Shown: piece by piece, positions 33,884 to 43,892 of the stretch | Layout: every line of letters starts with the position of its first letter | How positions within the stretch are numbered: the first letter of the stretch is position 1 | Source of the DNA: Yeosuana sp036525815 | GTDB lineage: Bacteria; Bacteroidota; Bacteroidia; Flavobacteriales; Flavobacteriaceae | Assembly: GCA_036525815.1 (NCBI GenBank) | Contig: DATCZQ010000184.1 | Span: forward strand, 60,337-124,336 | Direction of reading: 5' to 3' | DNA length: 64,000 nucleotides | Notes under the pieces: generated by a model | What the model was told of the DNA's origin: nothing | What the model saw: only the letters and a program-made list of their open reading frames with translations | Database searches by the model: none | Translations under genes and position numbers: made by a program

Positions 33884-36559
33884 ATGAAAATCATTCAAAC
33901 TAAATACATGCGTTTATCTGGACTGGAACCACTGGTCCTTAATGAAAACAGCAATTTTATTAATGTTGGTGAACGAACCAATGTTGCTGGTTCTCGTAAA
34001 TTTTTACGACTTATTAAAGAAGAAAAATTTGATGAAGCCCTTGATATAGCTAGGCATCAGGTGGATGGTGGTGCGCAAATAATTGATGTAAACATGGATG
34101 ATGGCCTCATTGATGGCAAAGAATCCATGGTTCGTTTTTTAAATTTAATTGCTGCAGAACCCGATATTTCGCGAGTTCCGATAATGATTGATAGTTCGAA
34201 ATGGGAAATTATTGAGGCGGGCTTACAGGTAGTGCAGGGAAAATGTGTGGTTAACTCCATTTCTTTAAAGGAAGGGGAAGAAAAATTTATATGGGAAGCT
34301 AAGCAAATCAAACGGTATGGAGCCGCAGTCATTGTAATGGCCTTTGATGAGCTCGGACAAGCTGATAATTATGAAAGAAGAATAGAGATAGCAAAACGCT
34401 CTTATGATATATTGGTTGATAAAGTCAACTTTCCTTGTGAAGATATTATTTTTGATTTAAATATTTTTCCAGTGGCTACGGGTATGGAAGAACACCGTAG
34501 AAATGCTCTTGATTTTATAGAAGCCACAAGTTGGGTACGCCAGAATCTACCCAATGCAAGTGTGAGTGGCGGTGTTAGTAATGTGTCCTTTTCTTTCAGA
34601 GGAAATGATGGTGTTCGTGAGGCCATGCATTCTGTATTTTTATATCATGCCATCCAGGCAGGCATGAACATGGGGATTGTAAATCCGGCACTACTTGAAG
34701 TATATGATGATATTCCAAAAGATCTTTTGGAAAGGGTTGAAGATGTTATTTTAGACAGACGTGAAGATGCCACAGAGCGACTATTAGATTTTGCCGAAAC
34801 TGTTAAAGGTTCTAAAGTTGAAAAAGGATTGGATTTGTCATGGCGCGAAAACACGCTTCAAGAACGTATAACACATGCCTTAGTAAAAGGTATAGATGCC
34901 TATATTATAGAAGATGTTGAAGAAGCGAGAATGCATGCAGAAAAGCCTATTGATGTCATTGAAGGGCATTTAATGATAGGAATGAATGTGGTAGGTGATT
35001 TGTTTGGAGCGGGAAAAATGTTCTTACCTCAAGTGGTAAAATCAGCCAGAGTGATGAAAAAGGCAGTCGCCTATTTAAACCCCTTTATTGAAGCTCTAAA
35101 AGGGGATAAACATGAACCCGTTGGTAAGGTTTTAATGGCCACGGTAAAAGGAGATGTGCATGATATTGGAAAAAATATTGTGAGTGTTGTATTGGCTTGT
35201 AATAATTATGAAATCATTGATTTAGGAGTCATGGTACCACCTGAAAAAATTATTGAAACGGCGAAAAAGGAACAGGTGGATATTATTGGGTTGTCAGGAT
35301 TAATTACGCCTTCTTTAGACGAAATGGTCTATTTAGCCAAAGAAATGGAACGTCAACAATTCACCATTCCATTGCTTATTGGAGGTGCTACAACCTCAAA
35401 AGCACATACAGCGGTCAAGATTGATTCACAATATAAAAATGCTGTAGTTCATGTAAATGATGCCTCTAGAGCTGTAACAGTAGTGGGCGATTTATTAAAT
35501 AAGAAGAGCTCTCAATCTTATGTAGCTGCCATGAAAAAGGATTATGACGCGTTTAGAGAGAAGTTTTTAAAACGAGGCAAAACAAAACAATATATTTCAA
35601 TTATTGAAGCCAGAAAAAGGAAGTATCAGATTGATTGGAGTAAAACCAACATTAGTAAGCCAAAGGAATTAGGTGTTCAGGTGTTAAAACAAATCAGTCT
35701 GAAAGAGCTAGTACCTTTTATCGATTGGAGCCCGTTTTTTAGGAGTTGGGATTTACATGGTAAGTATCCGGATATTTTAACCGATAATATTGTTGGGGAG
35801 CAAGCAACACATCTGTTTGAAGATGCGCAGGCAATGATTAAAGAGATTATTGCAAAACAATCTTTAAAGCCCAAAGCAATTTTTGGTTTATTTGAAGCCA
35901 ATGCCATTCATGATGATGATATTGTCATTCATAAAAAAGGAAAAGAAATAGCCGTATTCAGAACTTTACGTCAGCAGTTAAGTAAAAGAGAGGGGGTTCC
36001 GACTATGGCTTTGGCTGATTTTGTGGCACCAAAGGATACGGGTTTAACCGATTATATGGGTGCTTTTTGCGTCGCTATTTTTGGAGCACAAGAATTGGCG
36101 ACGACTTATAAAGAAAAAGAAGATGATTATAATGCGATTATGGTTCAGGCTATTGCCGATCGGTTTGCAGAGGCATTTGCTGAGTATTTACATAAACAGA
36201 TAAGAACTAAACATTGGGGTTATTCATCTGATGAAAACCTATCAAATGAGGAATTGATAAATGAAAGTTATAAAGGGATCAGACCAGCTCCGGGATATCC
36301 GGCATGTCCTGATCATCTTGAAAAAGAAACTATTTGGAATCTTCTGGATGTTGAAAACAAAATAGGCGTCACACTCACAGAAAGTTTAGCCATGTGGCCT
36401 GCAGCAGCCGTTTCAGGATATTATTTTGCAAATCCTGAAGCGAAGTATTTTGGATTGGGAAAAATAACAGATGACCAAGTAGTTGATTTTGCGGTTAGAA
36501 AGGGAATTAGTAATGATAAAGCAAGAAAATGGTTAAGCCCAAATATTGCTGAAGAATAA
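33884..36559 (+). CDS. metH: Methionine synthase, folate/B12/reactivation modules
   Basis: An 891-residue protein. In order: a pterin-binding barrel (residues about 20-290, NVGERTNVAGSRKFLRLI), B12 cap helices (about 315-410), a B12 domain with the axial histidine in GDVHDIGKN, and a C-terminal activation domain with RPAPGYPACPDH for SAM. It moves the methyl group from methyltetrahydrofolate to homocysteine via cobalamin. No cobalamin riboswitch is visible; control appears to be by SAM. Confidence 0.95.
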   Translation: MKIIQTKYMRLSGLEPLVLNENSNFINVGERTNVAGSRKFLRLIKEEKFDEALDIARHQVDGGAQIIDVNMDDGLIDGKESMVRFLNLIAAEPDISRVPIMIDSSKWEIIEAGLQVVQGKCVVNSISLKEGEEKFIWEAKQIKRYGAAVIVMAFDELGQADNYERRIEIAKRSYDILVDKVNFPCEDIIFDLNIFPVATGMEEHRRNALDFIEATSWVRQNLPNASVSGGVSNVSFSFRGNDGVREAMHSVFLYHAIQAGMNMGIVNPALLEVYDDIPKDLLERVEDVILDRREDATERLLDFAETVKGSKVEKGLDLSWRENTLQERITHALVKGIDAYIIEDVEEARMHAEKPIDVIEGHLMIGMNVVGDLFGAGKMFLPQVVKSARVMKKAVAYLNPFIEALKGDKHEPVGKVLMATVKGDVHDIGKNIVSVVLACNNYEIIDLGVMVPPEKIIETAKKEQVDIIGLSGLITPSLDEMVYLAKEMERQQFTIPLLIGGATTSKAHTAVKIDSQYKNAVVHVNDASRAVTVVGDLLNKKSSQSYVAAMKKDYDAFREKFLKRGKTKQYISIIEARKRKYQIDWSKTNISKPKELGVQVLKQISLKELVPFIDWSPFFRSWDLHGKYPDILTDNIVGEQATHLFEDAQAMIKEIIAKQSLKPKAIFGLFEANAIHDDDIVIHKKGKEIAVFRTLRQQLSKREGVPTMALADFVAPKDTGLTDYMGAFCVAIFGAQELATTYKEKEDDYNAIMVQAIADRFAEAFAEYLHKQIRTKHWGYSSDENLSNEELINESYKGIRPAPGYPACPDHLEKETIWNLLDVENKIGVTLTESLAMWPAAAVSGYYFANPEAKYFGLGKITDDQVVDFAVRKGISNDKARKWLSPNIAEE

Positions 36560-36570
36560 AAAAGAGGTTA

Positions 36571-37527
36571 ATGAAAGTCACAGAACACATAAAAAAAGCT
36601 CAAGGAAAAACATTATTTTCTTTCGAAATTATTCCACCACAAAAGGGTAGAAACATTCAGGAATTATATGATAATATAGAGCCACTAATGGAGTTTAAAC
36701 CACCGTTTATTGATGTAACTACTTCAAGAGAAGAATATGTGTATATTGATAAAGGGCAGGGCCTTTTAGACAGAAAAATTACCCGTATGCGTCCCGGTAC
36801 TGTGGGCATATGCGCAGCCATAAAGCATAAGTATAATGTGGATACTATTCCTCATGTGTTATGTGGTGGGTTCACCAAAGAGGAAACAGAATATCTTTTA
36901 GTAGATTGTCATTATCTGGGTATTGATAATGTCATGGCTTTGCGTGGAGATGCTATGAAACATCAACAGTATTTTGAAGCTGCTGAAGGGGGACATACTT
37001 ATGCCTCCGAACTGGTGCATCAAATGAGTGATTTAAACAAAGGTAAATATTTGCATGAGGTTGTTGAGTCAGATTATAAAACCAATTTTTGCATTGGAGT
37101 AGCTGGTTATCCGGAAAAGCATTTGGAAGCCCCATCATTAAACACCGATTTAAAGCGGCTTAAAGAAAAGGTAGATGCAGGCGCCAATTATGTGGTCACA
37201 CAAATGTTTTTTGATAATGAGAAGTATTTTGAATTTGTTGAAAAGGCCAAACAGGCAGGAATCAATGTGCCCATAATTCCAGGAATAAAACCTATTGCAG
37301 TCAAGCGGCATTTACAATTATTACCACAAGTTTTTAAAATTGATATTCCTGAGACCCTGATTCACGAAGTGGAAAAGTGTAAAGATAATCATCAGGTGCG
37401 TCAAGTAGGTGTAGAATGGGCTATTAAGCAGTCGCAAGAATTACTGAAAGCTGGAGTCCCTGTGCTGCATTACTATTCCATGGGAAAAAGCGATAATATA
37501 AAAGCCATAGCGTCACAGATATTTTAA
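36571..37527 (+). CDS. metF: Methylenetetrahydrofolate reductase
   Basis: A 318-residue flavoprotein that makes methyltetrahydrofolate for MetH. The N-terminal FSFEIIPPQKGRNIQELY and the NVMALRGDAM and GVAGYPEKH segments are MetF motifs. It lies 11 bases after metH in the same riboswitch-controlled unit. A terminator hairpin follows. Confidence 0.93.
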   Translation: MKVTEHIKKAQGKTLFSFEIIPPQKGRNIQELYDNIEPLMEFKPPFIDVTTSREEYVYIDKGQGLLDRKITRMRPGTVGICAAIKHKYNVDTIPHVLCGGFTKEETEYLLVDCHYLGIDNVMALRGDAMKHQQYFEAAEGGHTYASELVHQMSDLNKGKYLHEVVESDYKTNFCIGVAGYPEKHLEAPSLNTDLKRLKEKVDAGANYVVTQMFFDNEKYFEFVEKAKQAGINVPIIPGIKPIAVKRHLQLLPQVFKIDIPETLIHEVEKCKDNHQVRQVGVEWAIKQSQELLKAGVPVLHYYSMGKSDNIKAIASQIF

Positions 37528-37532
37528 TAAAA

Positions 37533-37558
37533 AAAGCGCATTTAAAAAAATGCGCTTT
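37533..37558. terminator. Terminator between metF and the convergent lipoprotein gene
   Basis: AAAGCGCATTT pairs with AAATGCGCTTT around an AAAA loop. The plus-strand side has only TTT after the stem, while the minus-strand side has seven T. It can serve both genes but looks strongest for the minus-strand gene. Confidence 0.8.
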
Positions 37559-37619
37559 GACTAATTCAAAAAAATAATTTTAAAATTTAAATGGTTGGTT
37601 AGGTTTTTTAAGGAAATTT

Positions 37620-38354
37620 TTATCTCAATTCAATACTAAAGTTATTTTGTCCACTTTTAGATGTAATATTTTTTATAAAAAAATCATATTCTTCAGTAGC
37701 ATCATTACATGATGATTCCCAAGTGTCAGGATCAGTATACAATGAATTGTTGATTTTAATGTTAGAACCTTGAATAACAAAAGCTGAATCGTAAGGAGGG
37801 TTGCCTAAATCAGCGAAATAAATTGTTGCTGTTTCTCCCGTAGGTTCCCAAGTTACAGGATCATAAATGTCTATTGTAAAAGAGAAATATGCAGCTCTCA
37901 AATTAACAGTAAATGTTCCAGTTTTATTTTCGATACAGTCATTTGAATAAATAGTATTCCAATTCCAATCTGTAAATGAAGCAGAAGGATTTTTGGATTT
38001 TGTAGAAAATTTTGCTGTTCCATCTGGCATCAGTTTTATTTGATCTTCTGTATTAGAGCTGGATAACCAAAAAATGCCTTCAGGTGTTGCAAATGCATAA
38101 TTTGATCCGTTACGAGTTTCTACAAATATTACACCATTTCCGTTATCTTGACCCTTTGAAAATTCATTTACTTTAAGAGTTTTGTTAAGTTTGTTTTGAA
38201 ATTCGACATTTAATAAAAGTTGTTTCATCACAATTGATAACGAAGTATCTTTTTCTAATTTTAAATTTCTTTCTTGGGATTTTGCAACCTCTTCTGTAGA
38301 ACAGCTAAAACTTAATAAAGCTAAGCCTAGGATAATTACTACTTGTTTTTTCAT
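37620..38354 (-). CDS. Hypothetical lipoprotein
   Basis: A 244-residue protein I do not recognise. The N-terminus MKKQVVIILGLALLSFSCST is a lipoprotein signal with the lipobox ending at Cys18. The rest is soluble, rich in aromatic and acidic residues, with several WNWNTIYSN-like and DPVTWEPTGE segments suggesting a beta-rich outer-membrane or periplasmic domain. It is a single gene with its own promoter region of 228 bases shared with the HPt gene. Confidence 0.6.
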   Translation of the reverse strand: MKKQVVIILGLALLSFSCSTEEVAKSQERNLKLEKDTSLSIVMKQLLLNVEFQNKLNKTLKVNEFSKGQDNGNGVIFVETRNGSNYAFATPEGIFWLSSSNTEDQIKLMPDGTAKFSTKSKNPSASFTDWNWNTIYSNDCIENKTGTFTVNLRAAYFSFTIDIYDPVTWEPTGETATIYFADLGNPPYDSAFVIQGSNIKINNSLYTDPDTWESSCNDATEEYDFFIKNITSKSGQNNFSIELR

Positions 38355-38582
38355 AATGGATTAAATTTTTAATTAGTGTTTTTCAACTAGTTGGTTTTAC
38401 ATGATTCAATATTAACTCACGATGGTTATAAATACAAGACATTTTTATTTAGTGACCATTCATTGATTATTCGGTTTATTTAACGGTTTATTGTCTTGAC
38501 CTTCGTCCGGTAAATCAGTTCGTTGTAAAATTTTAGTATTTCAATATTTTTTAAAGTATTATTGTATAGATAATAGAATAAT

Positions 38583-38951
38583 ATGGATGCAAAATGGACT
38601 GATAGCACCATTATAGATCTTCAAAATGTTATCATTATTTCAAGAGATGATCCTGAACGGGTTTTGAAGTATTTGACTCAGTTTAAAGAATTGATACCTG
38701 AACGTATGGCTTATTTAAAAGAAAGTTTGCTGAAGGGTGATAGAAGGATGATACGGCAGATACTTCATAAAATGAGTCCGCAATTACAATTTTTTGGCAT
38801 CAAGAATATCACAACACCTATTCAACGTATGGAATTTGAATATCAGACCATGCCAGTTATGGAATTGGAACAATTAGTGAACAATATTATTGCTACATTA
38901 GATTTAGCAGTTAATGAAGTGTCTAAAATAATTGAATCAAATTTTGAATAG
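38583..38951 (+). CDS. HPt-domain phosphotransfer protein
   Basis: A 122-residue helical protein with the HPt motif at residues 58-71 (IRQILHKMSPQLQF), where His62 is the likely phosphoryl acceptor. It would shuttle phosphoryl groups between the hybrid kinase and a response regulator. It overlaps the LytTR gene by 20 bases, so the two are translationally coupled and belong to one relay. Confidence 0.8.
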   Translation: MDAKWTDSTIIDLQNVIIISRDDPERVLKYLTQFKELIPERMAYLKESLLKGDRRMIRQILHKMSPQLQFFGIKNITTPIQRMEFEYQTMPVMELEQLVNNIIATLDLAVNEVSKIIESNFE

Positions 38952-39711
38952 TATCTCTCAATCTACCAAAAACATAAAATGCCTTATTATTGATGATGAT
39001 CCTTTTATACAGGACTTGCTTCAAGATAAGCTCACACACTATTTTCCAGAGATTCAAATTTTAGGAATCGCCAGTTCCGGTAATGAAGGTATTGAGAGCA
39101 TAAAGTCATTGCAGCCAAATCTTATTTTTTTAGATGTTGAAATGACAGATATGACTGGTTTTGAAATGTTAAGCCGACTTAATAATATTGATTTTAAAAC
39201 CATATTTATAACTTCCTATAACCATTATGCCATAAAAGCCATACGCTTTAATGCTTTGGATTATTTATTAAAACCGTTTGATATTGAAGAATTAAAAAAC
39301 GCCATAAAACGTTTTTGGAAATGGGAAAAATTAATCAGTAATACAGATCGTGTACCACTGGCATTAGCTAATATAAAGTCTGAAGACACTGATAATCAGG
39401 TTTTAACATTGAAAACACAGCAGGGTGTTTTACAGCTTAAACTAAAACATATCATGTATGTTGAAGGAGACAGTAATTATAGCATCATTCATCTAAACAA
39501 AGAGCGAAAGGAATTGGTATCAAAAACATTGAGCGATTTGGAGGATTTATTGGAAAACAAAGGGTTTTTTAGGTGCCATAAATCTTATTTAGTTAATAAA
39601 TATCATATAATTACTAAGCCAAAACAATTTTCTCTGACATTAACCAATAATGTCACCCTTCCTATATCTAGAAGAAAAAAAGAGATGTTTAAAGATTGGT
39701 TTAATCTATAA
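38932..39711 (+). CDS. LytTR-type response regulator
   Basis: A protein of about 259 residues: a receiver domain (CLIIDDDPFIQDLL, FLDVEMTDMTGFEML, ITSYNHYAIKAI, KPF) followed by a LytTR DNA-binding domain (KHIMYVEGDSNYSIIHL, RCHKSYLVN). The only in-frame starts before the receiver are TTG codons at 38932 and 38944; no ATG fits, so the exact start is uncertain. It is between the HPt gene and the hybrid kinase, overlapping the first by up to 20 bases. Confidence 0.88.
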   Translation: MNQILNSISQSTKNIKCLIIDDDPFIQDLLQDKLTHYFPEIQILGIASSGNEGIESIKSLQPNLIFLDVEMTDMTGFEMLSRLNNIDFKTIFITSYNHYAIKAIRFNALDYLLKPFDIEELKNAIKRFWKWEKLISNTDRVPLALANIKSEDTDNQVLTLKTQQGVLQLKLKHIMYVEGDSNYSIIHLNKERKELVSKTLSDLEDLLENKGFFRCHKSYLVNKYHIITKPKQFSLTLTNNVTLPISRRKKEMFKDWFNL

Positions 39712-39718
39712 AACAGTC

Positions 39719-41980
39719 ATGCGAAAACTAACTCTAATTTTAATTTTAGTCTGGTTTACTCCAATTGCTTTAGCACAAGGTAACATGGATTCTATTCGGA
39801 TAAATCAAATTAAAAAAGAAAAGCTATACCAAATAGAGCAATGGGAAAATCAGATTGAAAGCGCCAGAAAGAATGGTGATTTATCCACAGAAATGAATGT
39901 TATGATGGAGTTGATCTCTGTTGAGCTAAATGATTTTGCAGATTACTCAAGCGCTTATGAAGATATGCGTTACCTAGAAAAGTTAGTAGCTAACAACCCA
40001 AATGAACCGGCTATAATACAAATAGAAGCACAACTGAATGTTTTTTTAGGATGGATATTGAATGATCAAGACAATTTGGAAGAAGCACTATACCATTATG
40101 AGAAAGCTCTGATGCTTGCTAAAAAGTATAATAAAACTGAATTTTACAAAAAAGTGAGTTGTGATAGAGCCCAATTACTTGCTAGAATCGGAAGAAGAGA
40201 AGAAGGTGTCAACTATTTAAGAAAATTGGAAAAAGAAGCCATTTTAAGTAAGGATTCTATTTTTAGAAATAGATTTTATGAGGTTATGGCTACTTTTTAT
40301 TTTAATGAAAAAAAAATAGACTCTTCTTTATTTTATTCTAAAAAAAGTATTGATGACTTTTCTCCATCGAATCAAAGAGTATTTCGCCTAATTCTTGTCG
40401 GAAGGTGTTTTTTTATTTTGGAAAAGGAAATGGACTCTGTTATTTATTATGGAGAAAAGGGATTGAAAATAGCCTTAGAATCAGGTCTAGAAAAGGAACA
40501 AAAATATGCATATGACCTTTTAAGGGAAACATATCACAAATTAGGAAACGATAAAAAAGCATATTATTATTTTGAAAAATTTTATCAGCTGGAGCAAAAA
40601 CAAAAATCTTTTGGAAATGCCCTACGCATTGGGAAAATAAATCTTCAAAGTGAAAGACAAGAGGCTAGTATCCGACAAGCTCTGGCTTCACAAAAATTAT
40701 CCAATCAAAGATTGATTATTTGGATAGTTTCGATTACTCTATTGCTTTTGGCGATTGGATTGTTTTACATTTTTAACCGTTTAAGATTAATTCAAAGCCA
40801 AAATAAAATTATAGCCCAGGAAAAACTTCGTGCCGAGCAATCTGAACGTTATAAAGAACAGTTTCTCGCTAACATGAGTCATGAAATACGCACGCCCATG
40901 CATGCTATTTCTGGTATGCTAAACTCATTACGTCGGCAACCACATCCAGAATCACAGAATGATTTTCTTAATGCTATGAAAATTAGTGCCGATAATCTTC
41001 TGGTACTGCTTAATGATGTGCTCGACATGTCGAAAATAGAATCAGGTAATTTGGATATTGAGCAGGTTAACATGAGTGCAAAGGTATCTCTTGAACAGGT
41101 TGTTGCAGTTTGTAAGTATAAAGCAGAGGAAAAAGGACTAGAACTAAAAATGAATATTAGCCCTGATTTTCCAGATACTATTATTGGTGATCCGGACAGG
41201 TTACATCAAATATTAATGAATTTGTTGAGTAATGCTATAAAATTTACTGAAAAGGGATATGTTGAGATCAACCTGTCACAAAAGGATGATAATTTAAGAT
41301 TTACAATAAAAGATACCGGCATAGGTATATCAAGCAATCAAAAGGAACTCATATTTGATTCATTTAAACAAGGAAAAAGCAAATCAAAAGGAAAGTTTGG
41401 CGGTACGGGGCTGGGACTTACTATTAGTAAGCAACTTATTGAATTACAAGGAGGTAAAATGTGGGTGGAAAGTGAGGAAGATAAAGGCAGTATATTTTAT
41501 GTTGAATTGCCTTTAATCGTTGGTGAGAAAACTGAGGCCACTGAGAAATTGGTAGGGGTGTCTGAGTTGAAATCCTTGGGAAATGCATTAAAAGGATTGA
41601 GGGTTCTTGTCGCGGAAGACAATGAGTTTAATGTCATGGTTATAAAAGATGATCTCACTTGGTATATTCCTGAGGTAAAAATGACCGTTGCTGAAAATGG
41701 GAAATTGGCTTTTGAGACCTTTAAAAAGTTCGATTTTGATATCATTTTAATGGATGTTCAGATGCCGGAGGTGGATGGTTATAAAGCTACCAGAAAAATA
41801 AGGAAGTTTGAGAAAGACAATAACATCATAAAGCCAATAGCCATTGTAGCAATGACAGCAAGTTTGCTTAAAAATCAAATAGATAAATGTTATAAGGCCG
41901 GTATGGATGCTTATATTCCTAAACCCTACAAAGCAGAAGATTTAATAAATACTTTAATTAAGGTAACACAAGGCGTATAA
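39719..41980 (+). CDS. Hybrid sensor histidine kinase with periplasmic TPR-like region
   Basis: A 753-residue kinase from the ATG at 39719, chosen because it opens a signal peptide (MRKLTLILILVWFTPIALAQ). Residues about 30-320 form a helical TPR-like sensor, 330-350 a membrane segment, about 380-450 the HisKA domain with NMSHEIRTPMH, 487-597 the ATPase, and 627-743 a receiver with MDVQMPEVDGY and PKPYKAE. The receiver on the kinase implies a relay through the HPt protein to the LytTR regulator. The signal sensed is unknown. Confidence 0.88.
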   Translation: MRKLTLILILVWFTPIALAQGNMDSIRINQIKKEKLYQIEQWENQIESARKNGDLSTEMNVMMELISVELNDFADYSSAYEDMRYLEKLVANNPNEPAIIQIEAQLNVFLGWILNDQDNLEEALYHYEKALMLAKKYNKTEFYKKVSCDRAQLLARIGRREEGVNYLRKLEKEAILSKDSIFRNRFYEVMATFYFNEKKIDSSLFYSKKSIDDFSPSNQRVFRLILVGRCFFILEKEMDSVIYYGEKGLKIALESGLEKEQKYAYDLLRETYHKLGNDKKAYYYFEKFYQLEQKQKSFGNALRIGKINLQSERQEASIRQALASQKLSNQRLIIWIVSITLLLLAIGLFYIFNRLRLIQSQNKIIAQEKLRAEQSERYKEQFLANMSHEIRTPMHAISGMLNSLRRQPHPESQNDFLNAMKISADNLLVLLNDVLDMSKIESGNLDIEQVNMSAKVSLEQVVAVCKYKAEEKGLELKMNISPDFPDTIIGDPDRLHQILMNLLSNAIKFTEKGYVEINLSQKDDNLRFTIKDTGIGISSNQKELIFDSFKQGKSKSKGKFGGTGLGLTISKQLIELQGGKMWVESEEDKGSIFYVELPLIVGEKTEATEKLVGVSELKSLGNALKGLRVLVAEDNEFNVMVIKDDLTWYIPEVKMTVAENGKLAFETFKKFDFDIILMDVQMPEVDGYKATRKIRKFEKDNNIIKPIAIVAMTASLLKNQIDKCYKAGMDAYIPKPYKAEDLINTLIKVTQGV

Positions 41981-42020
41981 TTTAAAAGAGCATACATGCA
42001 CTTATATTTTAATAATCTGT

Positions 42021-42028
42021 TATTTTTG
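42021..42028 (+). promoter_or_regulatory. Putative -7 box upstream of the PagL-like gene
   Basis: TATTTTTG, a perfect Bacteroidetes -7 box, lies 21 bases before the ATG. No clear -33 element was found. Confidence 0.4.
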
Positions 42029-42048
42029 CTGGCTAAGCCAACAATTTA

Positions 42049-43149
42049 ATGAGGTTATTATGCGCACTAGTTTTTTGTTTATTATTTGGGATCTGTTTTT
42101 CTCAAGAAAAACAGTATGCGTCCTCTTTTGATGTTAACTATTTTAAAGGAAATATTACACTTCATAACAATGATATTTTACATTTAATAACGGGTCATCC
42201 TGAAGGCGTTATTTTAAGCTGGAATAAAAAGACCTATGGTTTTAAGGAATGGGAACAGCGGTTTAACTATCCAGATTATGGGGTCTCATTTGCTTATCAG
42301 AATTTAAAAAATGATGTTTTAGGAAATAACTATTCTTTATACGGACATTATAATTTTTATTTTCTAAAAAGAAATTTAATGTTCCGCATAGGTCAGGGAT
42401 TAGCATTAACTACTAATCCTTATAACAGAGAAACCAACTACAGAAATAATGCCTTTGGCTCTAAAATAATGAGCGCCACTTATATAATGCTTAATTATAA
42501 AAAGGAACATATTTTTGATCGGTTTGGTTTGCAGACAGGTTTTTCATTTTTACATTATTCAAATGCCAGTGTAAAATCACCAAATAAGAGTATTAATTCC
42601 GTAACCCTTAATTTAGGACTTATCTATAATTTGGATGAAGAGGAACCAGAATATGTATTATTAGAGAGCTCAGAAATACATAAAAAATTCAAAGAACCCA
42701 TTAAATACAATCTTATTTTTAGAAGTGGCATTAATGAGAGCGATGTGGTTGGCAGTGGTCAATTTCCATTTTACGTCGTTTCGGCTTATGCCGATAAACG
42801 CCTCAATAGAAAAAGTGCTTTTCAGTTTGGTACAGATATCTTCTTTTCTGATTTTTTAAAGGAATATATTTATTATAGATCTGTTTCTTTTCCTGAAGAA
42901 GCAACTACTGGAGATGAAGATTATAAGCGTGTTGGTTTGGTGGTTGGACATGAACTCTTCGTAAATAAGATGTCATTAATAACTCAGTTAGGATATTACG
43001 TGTATTACCCATTTGATTTTGAAGGAAGAACTTATATTCGAATTGGTTTAAAGCACTATTTTGGAAAAAAATGGTTTGGAGCAGTAAGCTTAAAATCTCA
43101 TGCAGCAAAGGCAGAAGCGGTTGAATTAGGAGTTGGGGTTAGATTATGA
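42049..43149 (+). CDS. PagL-like acyloxyacyl hydrolase (lipid A deacylase family)
   Basis: A 366-residue exported protein with an N-terminal signal (MRLLCALVFCLLFGICFS). The segment SFLHYSNASVKSPNKSIN resembles the catalytic HxSN region of PagL, an outer-membrane lipid A 3-O-deacylase, and many alternating strands suggest a beta-barrel. Length is larger than Pseudomonas PagL because of N- and C-terminal strands found in Bacteroidetes forms. The stop overlaps the next ATG, so it is coupled to a GIN-domain lipoprotein. Confidence 0.7.
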   Translation: MRLLCALVFCLLFGICFSQEKQYASSFDVNYFKGNITLHNNDILHLITGHPEGVILSWNKKTYGFKEWEQRFNYPDYGVSFAYQNLKNDVLGNNYSLYGHYNFYFLKRNLMFRIGQGLALTTNPYNRETNYRNNAFGSKIMSATYIMLNYKKEHIFDRFGLQTGFSFLHYSNASVKSPNKSINSVTLNLGLIYNLDEEEPEYVLLESSEIHKKFKEPIKYNLIFRSGINESDVVGSGQFPFYVVSAYADKRLNRKSAFQFGTDIFFSDFLKEYIYYRSVSFPEEATTGDEDYKRVGLVVGHELFVNKMSLITQLGYYVYYPFDFEGRTYIRIGLKHYFGKKWFGAVSLKSHAAKAEAVELGVGVRL

Positions 43150-43892
43150 AGAAATTATTTTACATAACTATAGTAGTTTTATTATTTTCATGTCATGGTG
43201 AAAATGCTGGGGATTGTTTTCAAACAACTGGAAATATTATTCAACAAGAAGTAGCTTTAGATGCATTTGACAAAATTTTGGTGAACAGAGATGTTGAATT
43301 AATATTAAAAGTTGGCAATAAGCAAAAGGTGGTAATTGAAACAGGAAAAAATTTATTAAATGATGTTGAAGCCATTGTAGCCGACAGTCAATTGATTTTA
43401 AGTGATAATAACAGTTGTAATTATATGCGTGAGTATGGCATTACAAAAGTATATGTTACTTCGCCAAACATATTGGAAATTAGAAGTTCTACACAATATG
43501 ATGTCAGTTCTGATGGCGTTTTAACCTATCCAAGTTTAACTATTTTGTCTGAAGATTATAGCGTACCAGATTCCTTTACTGTTGGTGATTTCATACTTGA
43601 TATTGATACTTCAAGATTCAATGTGTTGTTTAACAATTTATCAAATGCCTATATCACTGGAAAAACCGATTATTTAAATGTGACTTATGCTTCTGGGACT
43701 TCCAGATTTGAAGGGAGAAATTTGATGGCTCAAAATGTTTATATATGGAATAGAAGTTCAAACGATATGATAATCAATCCTGTTATAGAAATAAAAGGAA
43801 AAATATCAGGAACCGGTAATGTTATTTGTGTGAACCAGCCACCAATAGTTGAAGTGGAAGAGCAGTATAAAGGACGTCTTATTTTTGAATAA
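43146..43892 (+). CDS. GIN-domain (DUF2807) lipoprotein
   Basis: A 248-residue protein with a lipoprotein signal (LLFSCHG, Cys16). The rest fits the GIN/DUF2807 repeat fold of adhesin-like parallel beta-helical surface proteins (FDKILVNRDVELILKVGNKQKVVIETG, then repeated strands). Function is unknown but probably cell-surface. It overlaps the PagL-like gene by four bases (ATGA). Confidence 0.75.
   Translation: MKKLFYITIVVLLFSCHGENAGDCFQTTGNIIQQEVALDAFDKILVNRDVELILKVGNKQKVVIETGKNLLNDVEAIVADSQLILSDNNSCNYMREYGITKVYVTSPNILEIRSSTQYDVSSDGVLTYPSLTILSEDYSVPDSFTVGDFILDIDTSRFNVLFNNLSNAYITGKTDYLNVTYASGTSRFEGRNLMAQNVYIWNRSSNDMIINPVIEIKGKISGTGNVICVNQPPIVEVEEQYKGRLIFE

Noticed and set aside
38386..38395. 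Perfect ten-base palindrome CAACTAGTTG in a promoter region
   Set aside because: Ten-base palindromes occur by chance dozens of times in 64 kb; no second copy or regulator link was seen.
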